Origin: CAZEVY01 sp964515555
GTDB lineage: Bacteria; Acidobacteriota; Terriglobia; Bryobacterales; Bryobacteraceae
Direction of reading: 5' to 3'
NCBI GenBank assembly: GCA_964515555.1
Contig: CAZEVY010000031.1
Span: 1 to 48,178, forward strand
Length of the DNA: 48,178 nt
Positions 34,656-41,775 of this stretch are shown here, in pieces. Under the pieces are notes generated by a model. It worked only from the letters and a program-made list of their open reading frames with translations, made no database searches and was not told the origin of the DNA. Every line of letters starts with the position of its first letter. Position 1 is the first letter of the stretch. Position numbers and translations under genes: made by a program.

Positions 34656-35669
34656 TCACGGGTGGCCGAGCATTCGAGCCACCGGTATCAACCGCTGATA
34701 CACGGAATCCGAAATCCCGCTTCGCCAGTGACCCGTCGCCATCGCAACTCCTACCGCGCACACGAATACCGCGGCCACGCCGCAGGCGAACGCCCACGAT
34801 GCCACTGCCCGCTGCCTTCCCGCCGCCATCGTTAGCGCGCCTTCCGAGGGGCACACCGCCACGCACTCCAGGCAGCCCAGGCACTCGGCCGATCGAATCT
34901 GCACCAGCCGGTCGACCGGCAGATTCGCCGGGCACGCCCTGGCGCACTTGGCGCAGTCGATGCACAGCTCCGCTTTTCGCCGGATGCGCAGCGGGCTGAG
35001 CAGCGCCGCCAGTCCCATCAGCGCCCCGTAGGGGCACAGGTAGCGGCACCACAGGTTCGGCACGAACAGGGACCCTATCGCGAGCACCCCGATTACCACC
35101 GCCGCCAGCACGCTCATGTAGCGGAAGAAGTCGAGCATTTTGACGTCGGCCATCAGTCCGTAGGGTTGCTGAAGGAATACGCGGATGCTCTCCGCCGGCA
35201 TGGCGCCGACCGCCCACAGGAACAGCGCCAGCAGCGCGTACTTCAGGCCGCGCAGCGGAATGTCGAGCCATCGCGGCGGGAAGAACACGCGCCGGAAGGT
35301 GCTGCGTCCCGCCTTCCACAGGTACTCCGAGAGCGTCCCGACCGGGCACAGCCATCCGCAGAACGCCTTGCGGAACACCAGCGAGATCGTGAAAAAGGTC
35401 ACCAGCAGAATCATGGCCGAGGCGTGAATCTCCGGCATGCGGCCGGTTTGCAGGAAATACGACGTGTTCATCAGCCCCGCGATGGGCAGCCAGCCCTCGA
35501 CTCCCGGCGGCCGCTCGACGCGCACCCCGCCGCGCTCGAAGTAGCGCACGAACAGGTAGAACTGCGCCCCGATCCACAAGTTCAGAAAAAGGAAGCCGAT
35601 CTGCACTGCGCGCCGAAGAGCTTGCGAGCGGTCGGCGCCCGCTCGGCGAGTCCAGGCTTTGAGGTTCAT
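34656..35669 (-). CDS. NapH/NosR-type membrane ferredoxin with four cysteine clusters
   Basis: A 337-residue inner-membrane iron-sulfur protein with about five transmembrane segments. Two CxxxCP pairs face the membrane edge (FCGWLCPVG and WCRYLCPYG). Two [4Fe-4S] ferredoxin motifs follow, CIDCAKCARACP and CLGCLECVAVCP. This is the layout of NapH, NosR and MauN proteins, which carry electrons from quinol to periplasmic or cytoplasmic partners. The ATG at 35669 is preferred over one 17 codons upstream because a Crp/Fnr-like palindrome (35707-35720) would otherwise lie inside the gene. It follows the Crp/Fnr gene on the same strand. Confidence 0.88.
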   Translation of the reverse strand: MNLKAWTRRAGADRSQALRRAVQIGFLFLNLWIGAQFYLFVRYFERGGVRVERPPGVEGWLPIAGLMNTSYFLQTGRMPEIHASAMILLVTFFTISLVFRKAFCGWLCPVGTLSEYLWKAGRSTFRRVFFPPRWLDIPLRGLKYALLALFLWAVGAMPAESIRVFLQQPYGLMADVKMLDFFRYMSVLAAVVIGVLAIGSLFVPNLWCRYLCPYGALMGLAALLSPLRIRRKAELCIDCAKCARACPANLPVDRLVQIRSAECLGCLECVAVCPSEGALTMAAGRQRAVASWAFACGVAAVFVCAVGVAMATGHWRSGISDSVYQRLIPVARMLGHP

Positions 35670-35705
35670 GCCTGACCGAGTGTCGCACCGTGGCGCTCCG
35701 GCGTC

Positions 35706-35721
35706 GGTGACCAAGGTCACA
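35706..35721 (-). promoter_or_regulatory. Crp/Fnr-type palindrome upstream of the NapH-like gene
   Basis: GTGACC-AA-GGTCAC is a perfect 14-bp palindrome (35707-35720); extended on the minus strand it reads TGTGACCTTGGTCACC. Its centre is 44.5 bases before the ATG at 35669, the distance expected for class II activation of a transcript that starts almost at the ATG. Confidence 0.7.
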
Positions 35722-35729
35722 TGCGGATG

Positions 35730-36398
35730 TTACATCTCGGTCTCGGCCTCGTTGCGCAGCCTCGACTCGTCGAGAATCTCCACCATGCGCCGGTCGATTC
35801 GCACGAGCCCCTCGGACTGAAACCGGCTCAGGTTGCGCGAGACCACCTCGCGCACTGTGCCGAGGCGCGCGGCGAGCGCTTCCTGCGTCTCCTCGTTGGC
35901 GAACGCCGCCGCGCCCGCGAACTTCGCTCGATCGAGCAAATCCTGTGCCAGCCTTTGGCGGATGGTCCCGAACGTCACGCGCTCGGCGAGCGAGACCAGT
36001 TGCCGCAGCCGACGCCCGAACACCTTGAGGAATCGCAGCGTCAAGGCCGGATTCGCCCGGCACACCTGAAGGAAATCGGCCTTCGGGATCAGCAGCGCCG
36101 ACGTCTTCTTCACCGCGATCAGGCTGGCCGGGTACGGTCCGCCGTCGAAGACCGGCACCTCGGCGACCGTCGACGGCGCCTCTTGTGTCGCGATTACCAA
36201 CTGCCGCCCCTGCGGCGTAGTCTTGATCACGTTCGCCGCACCTTCGCCGATGATCCACAGGCCCTGGCAGGGCTGGCCTTCGAGAAACAGAACATCTCCG
36301 GGGCCGTATTCCCGGGCGACGGCGCGCAGACCCTCCAGTTCTATGTCGGACATCTCCGAGAAAACTTCGATCGCCTTCAGCATCTCCAGCGGGCGCAT
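35730..36398 (-). CDS. Crp/Fnr family transcription regulator
   Basis: A 222-residue regulator. The cyclic-nucleotide-type beta-barrel covers residues 10-125 (YGPGDVLFLEGQPCQGLWII), a dimerisation helix follows, and the C-terminal helix-turn-helix is QEALAARLGTVREVVSRNL near 170-190. The N-terminal cysteines that hold the Fe-S cluster in FNR are absent, as in DNR/NnrR-type regulators that sense NO through haem and in CRP-type ones. The ribosome site GGAAGGG precedes the ATG. A palindrome 26-41 bases upstream may give autoregulation. The signal is probably NO or redox, judging from its targets. Confidence 0.9.
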   Translation of the reverse strand: MRPLEMLKAIEVFSEMSDIELEGLRAVAREYGPGDVLFLEGQPCQGLWIIGEGAANVIKTTPQGRQLVIATQEAPSTVAEVPVFDGGPYPASLIAVKKTSALLIPKADFLQVCRANPALTLRFLKVFGRRLRQLVSLAERVTFGTIRQRLAQDLLDRAKFAGAAAFANEETQEALAARLGTVREVVSRNLSRFQSEGLVRIDRRMVEILDESRLRNEAETEM

Positions 36399-36423
36399 GA
36401 CCCTTCCAGTCTGGCACGGCGAC

Positions 36424-36439
36424 TGTGACTTCAGTCATA
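36424..36439 (+). promoter_or_regulatory. Crp/Fnr-type palindrome between the regulator and the radical SAM gene
   Basis: TGTGACTTCAGTCATA contains the perfect inverted repeat TGAC-ttca-GTCA. It matches the site at 35706-35721 in both half-sites. Its centre is 45.5 bases before the radical SAM ATG. Confidence 0.68.
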
Positions 36440-36455
36440 TCGCGCGCCGGGTGAG

Positions 36456-36474
36456 CAGCCCTATGCTAGGGCTG
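36456..36474 (+). promoter_or_regulatory. Perfect palindrome covering the -10 of the radical SAM gene
   Basis: CAGCCCTA-TGC-TAGGGCTG is an eight-pair inverted repeat that contains TATGCT, the likely -10, and ends three bases before the ATG at 36477. It could be a repressor operator or a hairpin at the messenger 5' end. Confidence 0.55.
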
Positions 36475-36476
36475 CG

Positions 36477-37529
36477 ATGCGAGACTTTTCCGAAGCCCCG
36501 ATGTTGGTGATCTGGGAACTGACCCAGGCCTGCGACCTCGCCTGCCGACACTGCCGCGCATCCGCCCGGCCCGACCGCGACGATGCCGAGCTCTCGACCG
36601 CCGAAGCCTACGGGGTGCTCGACCAGGTTCGCGAGTTCGGTGATCCGCTGGTGGTCATCACCGGCGGCGACCCGCTGAAGCGGCCTGACCTTTACAACAT
36701 CATCGACCGCAGCGTCTCGCTCGGCCTGCGGACCACCGTCACCCCCAGCGCCACGCCGCTGCTGACACGCGCCGCCATCGCGCGCTTCAAGGACTCGGGT
36801 GTCGCGCGCATGGCCGTAAGCCTCGACGGGCCCGACCGCGCCTCGCACGACTCGTTTCGGGGCGTCGACGGCTCCTTCGCCCGCACGGCCGCCGCGCTGA
36901 CGTTCGCCCGGCGCATCGGCCTGGAGACGCAGGTCAATACGACGGTAGCGCGGCACAATATCGCGCGTCTCGGTGAGATTGCGGGGCTGGTCGGCGATGC
37001 GTGCTCGCGGCTGTGGAGCGTGTTTTTCCTGGTGGTCACTGGGCGCGCGCAGCTCGACGACGACCTCACCGCCGAGGAATACGAGCGCGTCTTCGAGTTT
37101 CTGTATCGCACCAGCCGGGAGGCGCCCTTCGACGTCAAGACGACCGAGGCGCCGCACTACCGGCGCTATCACGCCCAGCAGAGCAAGCTCTCGGGCGCCG
37201 CAGCGCCTGCTGCGGGCGGATCGGCGATCCAGCGCCACGCCGGCATCAACGACGGCAAGGGGCTGGTCTTCGTCTCGCACACCGGCGAGATCTTCCCGAG
37301 CGGCTTCCTGGAGCTGTCGGCGGGCAACGTGCGCACGCGCCGTCTGGCCGACGCTTATCGCAATTCGCGGCTCTTCCAGGTGATTCGCGATTCGAGCGCC
37401 CTGGAGGGCAAGTGCGGGGAGTGCGGCTATCGAAACCTCTGCGGGGGCTCGCGCTCGCGCGCCCTTGCGTTGACCGGCAATTTCATGGCGTCCGATCCGC
37501 GCTGCGTCTACCAGCCGGCGGCGGCCTGA
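36477..37529 (+). CDS. Radical SAM/SPASM protein, TIGR04053-like
   Basis: A 350-residue radical SAM enzyme. The cluster motif CxxxCxxC is C19-C23-C26 in ACDLACRHCRA, followed by ITGGDPLKRPDLY and VSLDGPD. The C-terminal SPASM-like cysteines are in GKCGECGYRNLCGGSRSRA and the final SDPRC. It resembles the TIGR04053 family and, more distantly, NirJ/AhbD haem-side-chain enzymes. The exact reaction is unknown. No small precursor peptide gene is visible nearby. It probably shares a transcript with the RIC gene, 19 bases downstream, and a Crp/Fnr site lies at the activating distance. Confidence 0.9.
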   Translation: MRDFSEAPMLVIWELTQACDLACRHCRASARPDRDDAELSTAEAYGVLDQVREFGDPLVVITGGDPLKRPDLYNIIDRSVSLGLRTTVTPSATPLLTRAAIARFKDSGVARMAVSLDGPDRASHDSFRGVDGSFARTAAALTFARRIGLETQVNTTVARHNIARLGEIAGLVGDACSRLWSVFFLVVTGRAQLDDDLTAEEYERVFEFLYRTSREAPFDVKTTEAPHYRRYHAQQSKLSGAAAPAAGGSAIQRHAGINDGKGLVFVSHTGEIFPSGFLELSAGNVRTRRLADAYRNSRLFQVIRDSSALEGKCGECGYRNLCGGSRSRALALTGNFMASDPRCVYQPAAA

Positions 37530-37548
37530 CCAGACAAGGAGAACCACA

Positions 37549-38283
37549 ATGATTCAGACGATCGAAGTCACCGTCGGCGAACTAGCCTCTCGATCGCTCG
37601 CCGCCGTGCGCGTGCTCGAAGAGCGCGGCATCGACTACTGCTGCGGCGGCCGGCGCGCGCTCGACGACGTCTGCCGCGAGAAGGGCATCGACTCCGGCGC
37701 CCTGCTCGCCGAGGTCGGTACAGCCGAGTCGGCCGCTGCCGGCGATGGCGCCGCGTGCGACTGGGCGACGGCGCCGCTCAGGGACCTGATCGAACACATC
37801 GTCTCGACGCACCACGTCTATCTGCGCCGCGAGCTTCCGCTGCTGGGCTCGCGGCTGGTGAAGGTGTTGGAGGCGCACGGGCCCCGTCACGGCGACATGC
37901 TTCGTCCGCTCGCGAGCGTCTTCGCCCGTCTCCAGGCGGAGCTGGAGTCGCACATGGGCAAGGAGGAGATGATCCTGTTCCCGTTCGTCGCCCGCGCCGA
38001 GGAGGCGCTGGTTGCGGGCCGCCGGCCGGCGCTCCCGCCGTACGGAAGCGTCCGCAACCCGATCTTCGTCATGGAGCAGGAGCACGACTCGGCCGGCAGC
38101 GCCCTGGCCGAGATGCGCCGCCTCACCGGCCACTACAGCCTGCCGGGGGATGCCTGCGCGATGTGGCGGGCGCTCTACGACGGCCTCACCGAGCTGGAGC
38201 GCGACCTGCACGTCCACATTCACCTGGAGAACAACATCCTGTTCCCACGTGCGGTGGCGATGGAATCCGGGGTGCGGAAGTAG
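37549..38283 (+). CDS. Iron-sulfur cluster repair di-iron protein RIC (YtfE/ScdA)
   Basis: A 244-residue RIC protein, which restores Fe-S clusters damaged by nitric oxide or peroxide. The N-terminal ScdA domain has the signature GIDYCCGGRRALDDVC (C31-C32). The hemerythrin-like di-iron domain supplies His and Glu in HIVSTHHVYL, HMGKEEMILFPF, MEQEHDSAG and HIHLENNILFPRA. It has a strong ribosome site AAGGAG before the ATG and follows the radical SAM gene closely. Its presence makes nitrosative stress the likely theme of the Crp/Fnr block. Confidence 0.95.
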   Translation: MIQTIEVTVGELASRSLAAVRVLEERGIDYCCGGRRALDDVCREKGIDSGALLAEVGTAESAAAGDGAACDWATAPLRDLIEHIVSTHHVYLRRELPLLGSRLVKVLEAHGPRHGDMLRPLASVFARLQAELESHMGKEEMILFPFVARAEEALVAGRRPALPPYGSVRNPIFVMEQEHDSAGSALAEMRRLTGHYSLPGDACAMWRALYDGLTELERDLHVHIHLENNILFPRAVAMESGVRK

Positions 38284-38295
38284 AGCGCCGATTCC

Positions 38296-38320
38296 GAGCC
38301 GCGACCGCCAGGGAGCGGTT
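38296..38320 (-). repeat. Interspersed repeat family C, inverted copy
   Basis: GAGCCGCGACCGCC then AGGGAGCGGTT reads as the reverse complement of the copies at 22151 and 29791 with changes in the centre. The preceding bases ATTCCGAGCCGCGACC also occur at 29071-29086 inside the NYN gene. Confidence 0.5.
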
Positions 38321-38462
38321 TTCAGCAGACTTTCAAGCAACCCCCGGCGAGGTGGAGCGTATTCACCTTCGTGACGACCCTTTCCCCCCGACATTCCGGC
38401 GCGGATGCACATACATGATGCGCTTCCTGCTAACCGCCCGCGCCGTCGACCGTCCACACCTC

Positions 38463-40964
38463 ATGCGCCACGTGTTCCCCGACGTTCGATACGCCCTCCG
38501 TACCATGGCCCGCAGCCCGCTCTTCGCCTCGGTGGCGATTGTCTCGCTCGCCCTCGGCATCGGCGCCAATACCGCCATCTTCACGCTCATGGACCAGATC
38601 ATGCTGCGCGAGCTGCCGGTGAAGCACCCCGAGCAGCTGGTCATGCTGTTCCAGCGCGGCGCGCATAACGGCAGCAACATGGGACCGCGCATGCACTCCT
38701 ATCCCATCTACCAGGACTTCCAGCAGAAGGCCGCGCCTTTCTCCGAAGTGCTGTGCCGCCGCCTGGTCAGCGCCTCCCTCAGCGTCGGCAACAACACCGA
38801 ACGGGTCGCCGCCGAAATGGTCTCCGGCAATTACTTCACGATGCTGGGCGTCAAGCCCGCCCTCGGCCGCGTCTTCAACTCCCGCGAGGACGACCAGGTC
38901 TACAGCGGCCACCCCGTCGTCGTCCTCGACTACGACTACTGGACCGCGCGCTTCAACCGCGACCGAGGCGTAGTCGGCAGGAAGATTCTGGTCAACAACT
39001 ACCCGATGACGATCGTCGGGGTGTCGGCGGCCGGTTTCGCCGGACTCGACCCCGCCCGCGCCCCGCAGATCCGCGTGCCGATCCAGATGAAGCCCGTCAT
39101 GGTCCCCGAGTGGACCTGGCTGTACAGTGGCGACCGACGCGCGCGCTGGGTGCAGGTCTTCGCGCGACTCAAGCCCGGCTTCACGGTCGAGTCGGCGCGC
39201 GCCCCGATGCAGGTGTTGTTCACGCAGATCCGCGAGTACGAAGCGACGCTGCCCGCCGCCAAGAACTGGAACGCCTACGGGCGCCAGCAATTCCTGCGCG
39301 GGACTGTTCACGTCGAAAAGGCCGCCATGGGCTACTCGGGCATCCGCAACGATTTTTCCACCGCGCTGATCGTGCTGATGTGCATGGTGGGCCTTGTGCT
39401 GCTGATTGCCTGCGCCAACGTGGCGAATCTTCTCATCGCCCGCGCCTTCGCCCGCCAGAAGGAGATCGCCGTGCGGCTGTCGATGGGCGCCTCGCGCGGC
39501 CAGTTGATCCGCCAGCTTCTGGTAGAGAGCATGGTACTGTCGGCGATCGGCGGCGCGGCGGGCGTAGCCGTCGCCGTTGCCAAGACGCGCGCGCTGCTGG
39601 CCCTGGTCCCCTCGGAGGGGAGTCCGCTGCTGATTCGCTCCGAGCCCGACGCGCGGATTCTACTGTTCACCCTCGGCCTGACGATCCTCACCGGACTTAT
39701 CTTCGGACTCGTCCCCGCGCTGCGCGCCAGCCGCCCCGACCCCTGGACGACGCTCAAGGACTCGGCCGGGGCGATCGCCGGATCGGGGTCACTTTTCCTG
39801 CGCAAGGGACTGGTGGTCGCGCAGGTGACGCTGAGCTTTCTGTTGCTGTTCGGCGCCGGGCTGTTCGTCCGCAGTCTTCAGAACCTCAAGACCGCCGACA
39901 CCGGCTTCCGCGACATCGACAACCTCGTCACGTTCCAGTTGTCGCCGGCGCTCAACGGCTACGATGCGCCGCGCGTGGTGCATCTCTATAACGAGCTGCT
40001 CGACAAGGTGCGCGGACTGCCCGGCGTGCGGGCGGCGGGGCTTGCGTCGGTCTCGCTGCTCTCCGGCGACGAATGGGACAGCACCATGTCGGTGGAAGGG
40101 CACAAGGCCAAGGACGGCGAGGACATGCAGGCGTTCATGAACGCGCTCTCGCCCGGCTACTTCCAGGCTATGGGCATCGCGCTCCTCGAGGGGCGCGACT
40201 TCGAGCGCCGCGACATTCGCGAGAATTCGCGCGTTGCCATCGTCAACCGCAAGTTCGCGCGGCATTTTTTCAAGGATAAGAGTCCGATCGGTCGGCGCGT
40301 CGGCTGGGGCGGCGGGCCCAACTCCAAGCTCGACATCGAGATCGTCGGCATGGTGGAGGATTCGCTCTATGAAGGCCCGCGCGAAGGCGTGCGGCGCCAG
40401 GTGTTTCTGCCGAAATGGGGCAACGGCGGGGCGGCCTTCTATGTGCGCACGACGCTGCCGTCGCCGCAGGCCTACGCGGCCGTGCGAGGCGAGGTCCGCC
40501 GTCTCGACGCGGCGCTGCCCGTCTACCAGATGAAGACGCTGGCGGCCGAGCTCGATCAGACGCTGATGACCGACCGCCTCATCGGGATGCTCTCGGCGGG
40601 ATTCGGATTCCTGGCGACGCTCCTGGCAGTGATCGGGCTCTACGGCGTGATGGCGTTCGTGGTGGCGCGGCGCACGCGCGAGCTGGGAGTGCGGATGGCG
40701 CTGGGTGCGCGCGCCTCGGCGGTGATCTGGTTGGTGATGCGCGAGGTGGTGGTGCTGCTGGCGATCGGACTCGCGGTCGGATTGCCGGCGGCGCTGGGTC
40801 TGGGACGCTTCGTCGGGGCTCAACTCTACGGCATCCAGCCGAACGATCCCTGGATCGCGGGCACGACGCTGGTCGTGCTGATCGCCGTCGCCGGCCTGTC
40901 GGGGCTGGTTCCGGCGGCGCGCGCCAGCCGCATCGACCCGCTTCTGGCGTTGCGATACGAGTAG
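38463..40964 (+). CDS. FtsX/MacB-type permease, acidobacterial duplicated form (ADOP)
   Basis: An 833-residue permease with two FtsX halves. The start MRHVFPDVRYALRTMARSP and the first helix VAIVSLALGIGANTAIFT are the family hallmark. A periplasmic MacB domain follows, then three helices (LMCMVGLVLLIACANVANLL). A second copy begins near LVVAQVTLSFLLLFGAGLF and ends with MAFVVARRTRELGVRMALGA. No ATPase gene is adjacent, as is usual for this group. An ATG at 38415 would add 16 residues; 38463 begins the conserved part. Substrates are unknown; macrolide export is not implied. Confidence 0.9.
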   Translation: MRHVFPDVRYALRTMARSPLFASVAIVSLALGIGANTAIFTLMDQIMLRELPVKHPEQLVMLFQRGAHNGSNMGPRMHSYPIYQDFQQKAAPFSEVLCRRLVSASLSVGNNTERVAAEMVSGNYFTMLGVKPALGRVFNSREDDQVYSGHPVVVLDYDYWTARFNRDRGVVGRKILVNNYPMTIVGVSAAGFAGLDPARAPQIRVPIQMKPVMVPEWTWLYSGDRRARWVQVFARLKPGFTVESARAPMQVLFTQIREYEATLPAAKNWNAYGRQQFLRGTVHVEKAAMGYSGIRNDFSTALIVLMCMVGLVLLIACANVANLLIARAFARQKEIAVRLSMGASRGQLIRQLLVESMVLSAIGGAAGVAVAVAKTRALLALVPSEGSPLLIRSEPDARILLFTLGLTILTGLIFGLVPALRASRPDPWTTLKDSAGAIAGSGSLFLRKGLVVAQVTLSFLLLFGAGLFVRSLQNLKTADTGFRDIDNLVTFQLSPALNGYDAPRVVHLYNELLDKVRGLPGVRAAGLASVSLLSGDEWDSTMSVEGHKAKDGEDMQAFMNALSPGYFQAMGIALLEGRDFERRDIRENSRVAIVNRKFARHFFKDKSPIGRRVGWGGGPNSKLDIEIVGMVEDSLYEGPREGVRRQVFLPKWGNGGAAFYVRTTLPSPQAYAAVRGEVRRLDAALPVYQMKTLAAELDQTLMTDRLIGMLSAGFGFLATLLAVIGLYGVMAFVVARRTRELGVRMALGARASAVIWLVMREVVVLLAIGLAVGLPAALGLGRFVGAQLYGIQPNDPWIAGTTLVVLIAVAGLSGLVPAARASRIDPLLALRYE

Positions 40965-41010
40965 CCGGGCGCACGGAGCCAGGCATCGCCGGCTGCTTGT
41001 GCGTTTGTGC

Positions 41011-41016
41011 TATGAT
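41011..41016 (+). promoter_or_regulatory. -10-like TATGAT six bases before the antitoxin GTG
   Basis: TATGAT, six bases, GTG at 41023. There is no room for a ribosome site after the likely transcription start. Confidence 0.45.
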
Positions 41017-41022
41017 GCGGCT

Positions 41023-41247
41023 GTGCGAACGACGCTCGATATTCCCGACGAGGCCTACTACCTCGCCAAGGCGATCGCGCGGGACCGGAATCGCAGCCTC
41101 GGACGGGTGGTCGGCGACCTGATTCTTCAATCGTCCCGGGCGGGCAAGGGCGCTTCCATCAGAATGAGCGACTACGGTTTCCCGACGTTCCGTTGCACCC
41201 GGCCGGTGACTAGCGAAGACGTCAAGGCGCTCGATGACGAAGAGTAA
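41023..41247 (+). CDS. VapB-like antitoxin
   Basis: A 74-residue protein with a ribbon-helix-helix-like start, RTTLDIPDEAYYLAKAIARD, as in CopG/VapB antitoxins. The C-terminal half (FPTFRCTRPVTSEDVKALDD) is the kind of extended tail that wraps the toxin. The GTG at 41023 begins the family motif; an upstream ATG at 40999 is less likely. It overlaps the toxin gene by 14 bases. Confidence 0.82.
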   Translation: MRTTLDIPDEAYYLAKAIARDRNRSLGRVVGDLILQSSRAGKGASIRMSDYGFPTFRCTRPVTSEDVKALDDEE

Positions 41248-41635
41248 GGTCTACCTGCTCGACTCCAACGTTCTCATCGCGCTGGCTACGCCCGAGCATG
41301 TCCTAAACGCGCGCGCCGCCGCGTGGTTCCGCAAGGGGGGCCGGTTTGCAACCTGCCCCATCACGCAAGGGGCGCTATTCCGGTTCCACCTGCGCACCGG
41401 CGTGGAGGCCACTGCGGAATCGGCAAGGCAGCTGCTCAAGTCCATCTCGTCTCTTCCGCGGCACGAATTCTGGCCGGACGATATCAGCTATCTGGAGATG
41501 CCAACCAAGGGAATCGTCGGACACCGGAACGTTACGGACGCATACCTGGTGCATTTGGCGGGGAAGCACGGCGGGTACCTGGCGACACTGGACGAGGGAT
41601 TGGCTGCGATCCACACGGGAACCGCGCTTCTGTAG
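41234..41635 (+). CDS. PIN-domain toxin VapC
   Basis: A 133-residue PIN-domain protein that should act as a ribonuclease when free. Metal ligands are D in YLLDSNVLIAL, an acidic residue mid-chain (WPDDISYLE) and D in NVTDAYLVHLA, followed by LATLDEGLAAI. Its start lies inside the antitoxin gene. The pair sits between two ADOP permease genes. The following 140 bases before the next gene show nothing I can name. Confidence 0.9.
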   Translation: MTKSKVYLLDSNVLIALATPEHVLNARAAAWFRKGGRFATCPITQGALFRFHLRTGVEATAESARQLLKSISSLPRHEFWPDDISYLEMPTKGIVGHRNVTDAYLVHLAGKHGGYLATLDEGLAAIHTGTALL

Positions 41636-41775
41636 CATTACCCGACACCGGAGCCGACTCAGGCTCGCTCTCCTCCCGGAATCGAACACCGCCGTTCGGA
41701 AGCGGCCAGTTGCGGGCGACACGGCGCAGTGAGATCACCAGTTTCCGTGGCACATAACGTGCGAGACGTTAAGGC

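Noticed and set aside
35730..36398. A true FNR with an oxygen-sensing Fe-S cluster
   Set aside because: The N-terminal cysteine cluster is missing, so cluster-based oxygen sensing is unlikely.
37755..38462. A much longer start for the first ADOP permease
   Set aside because: The frame is open back to 37755 but overlaps the RIC gene and lacks family similarity before 38463.
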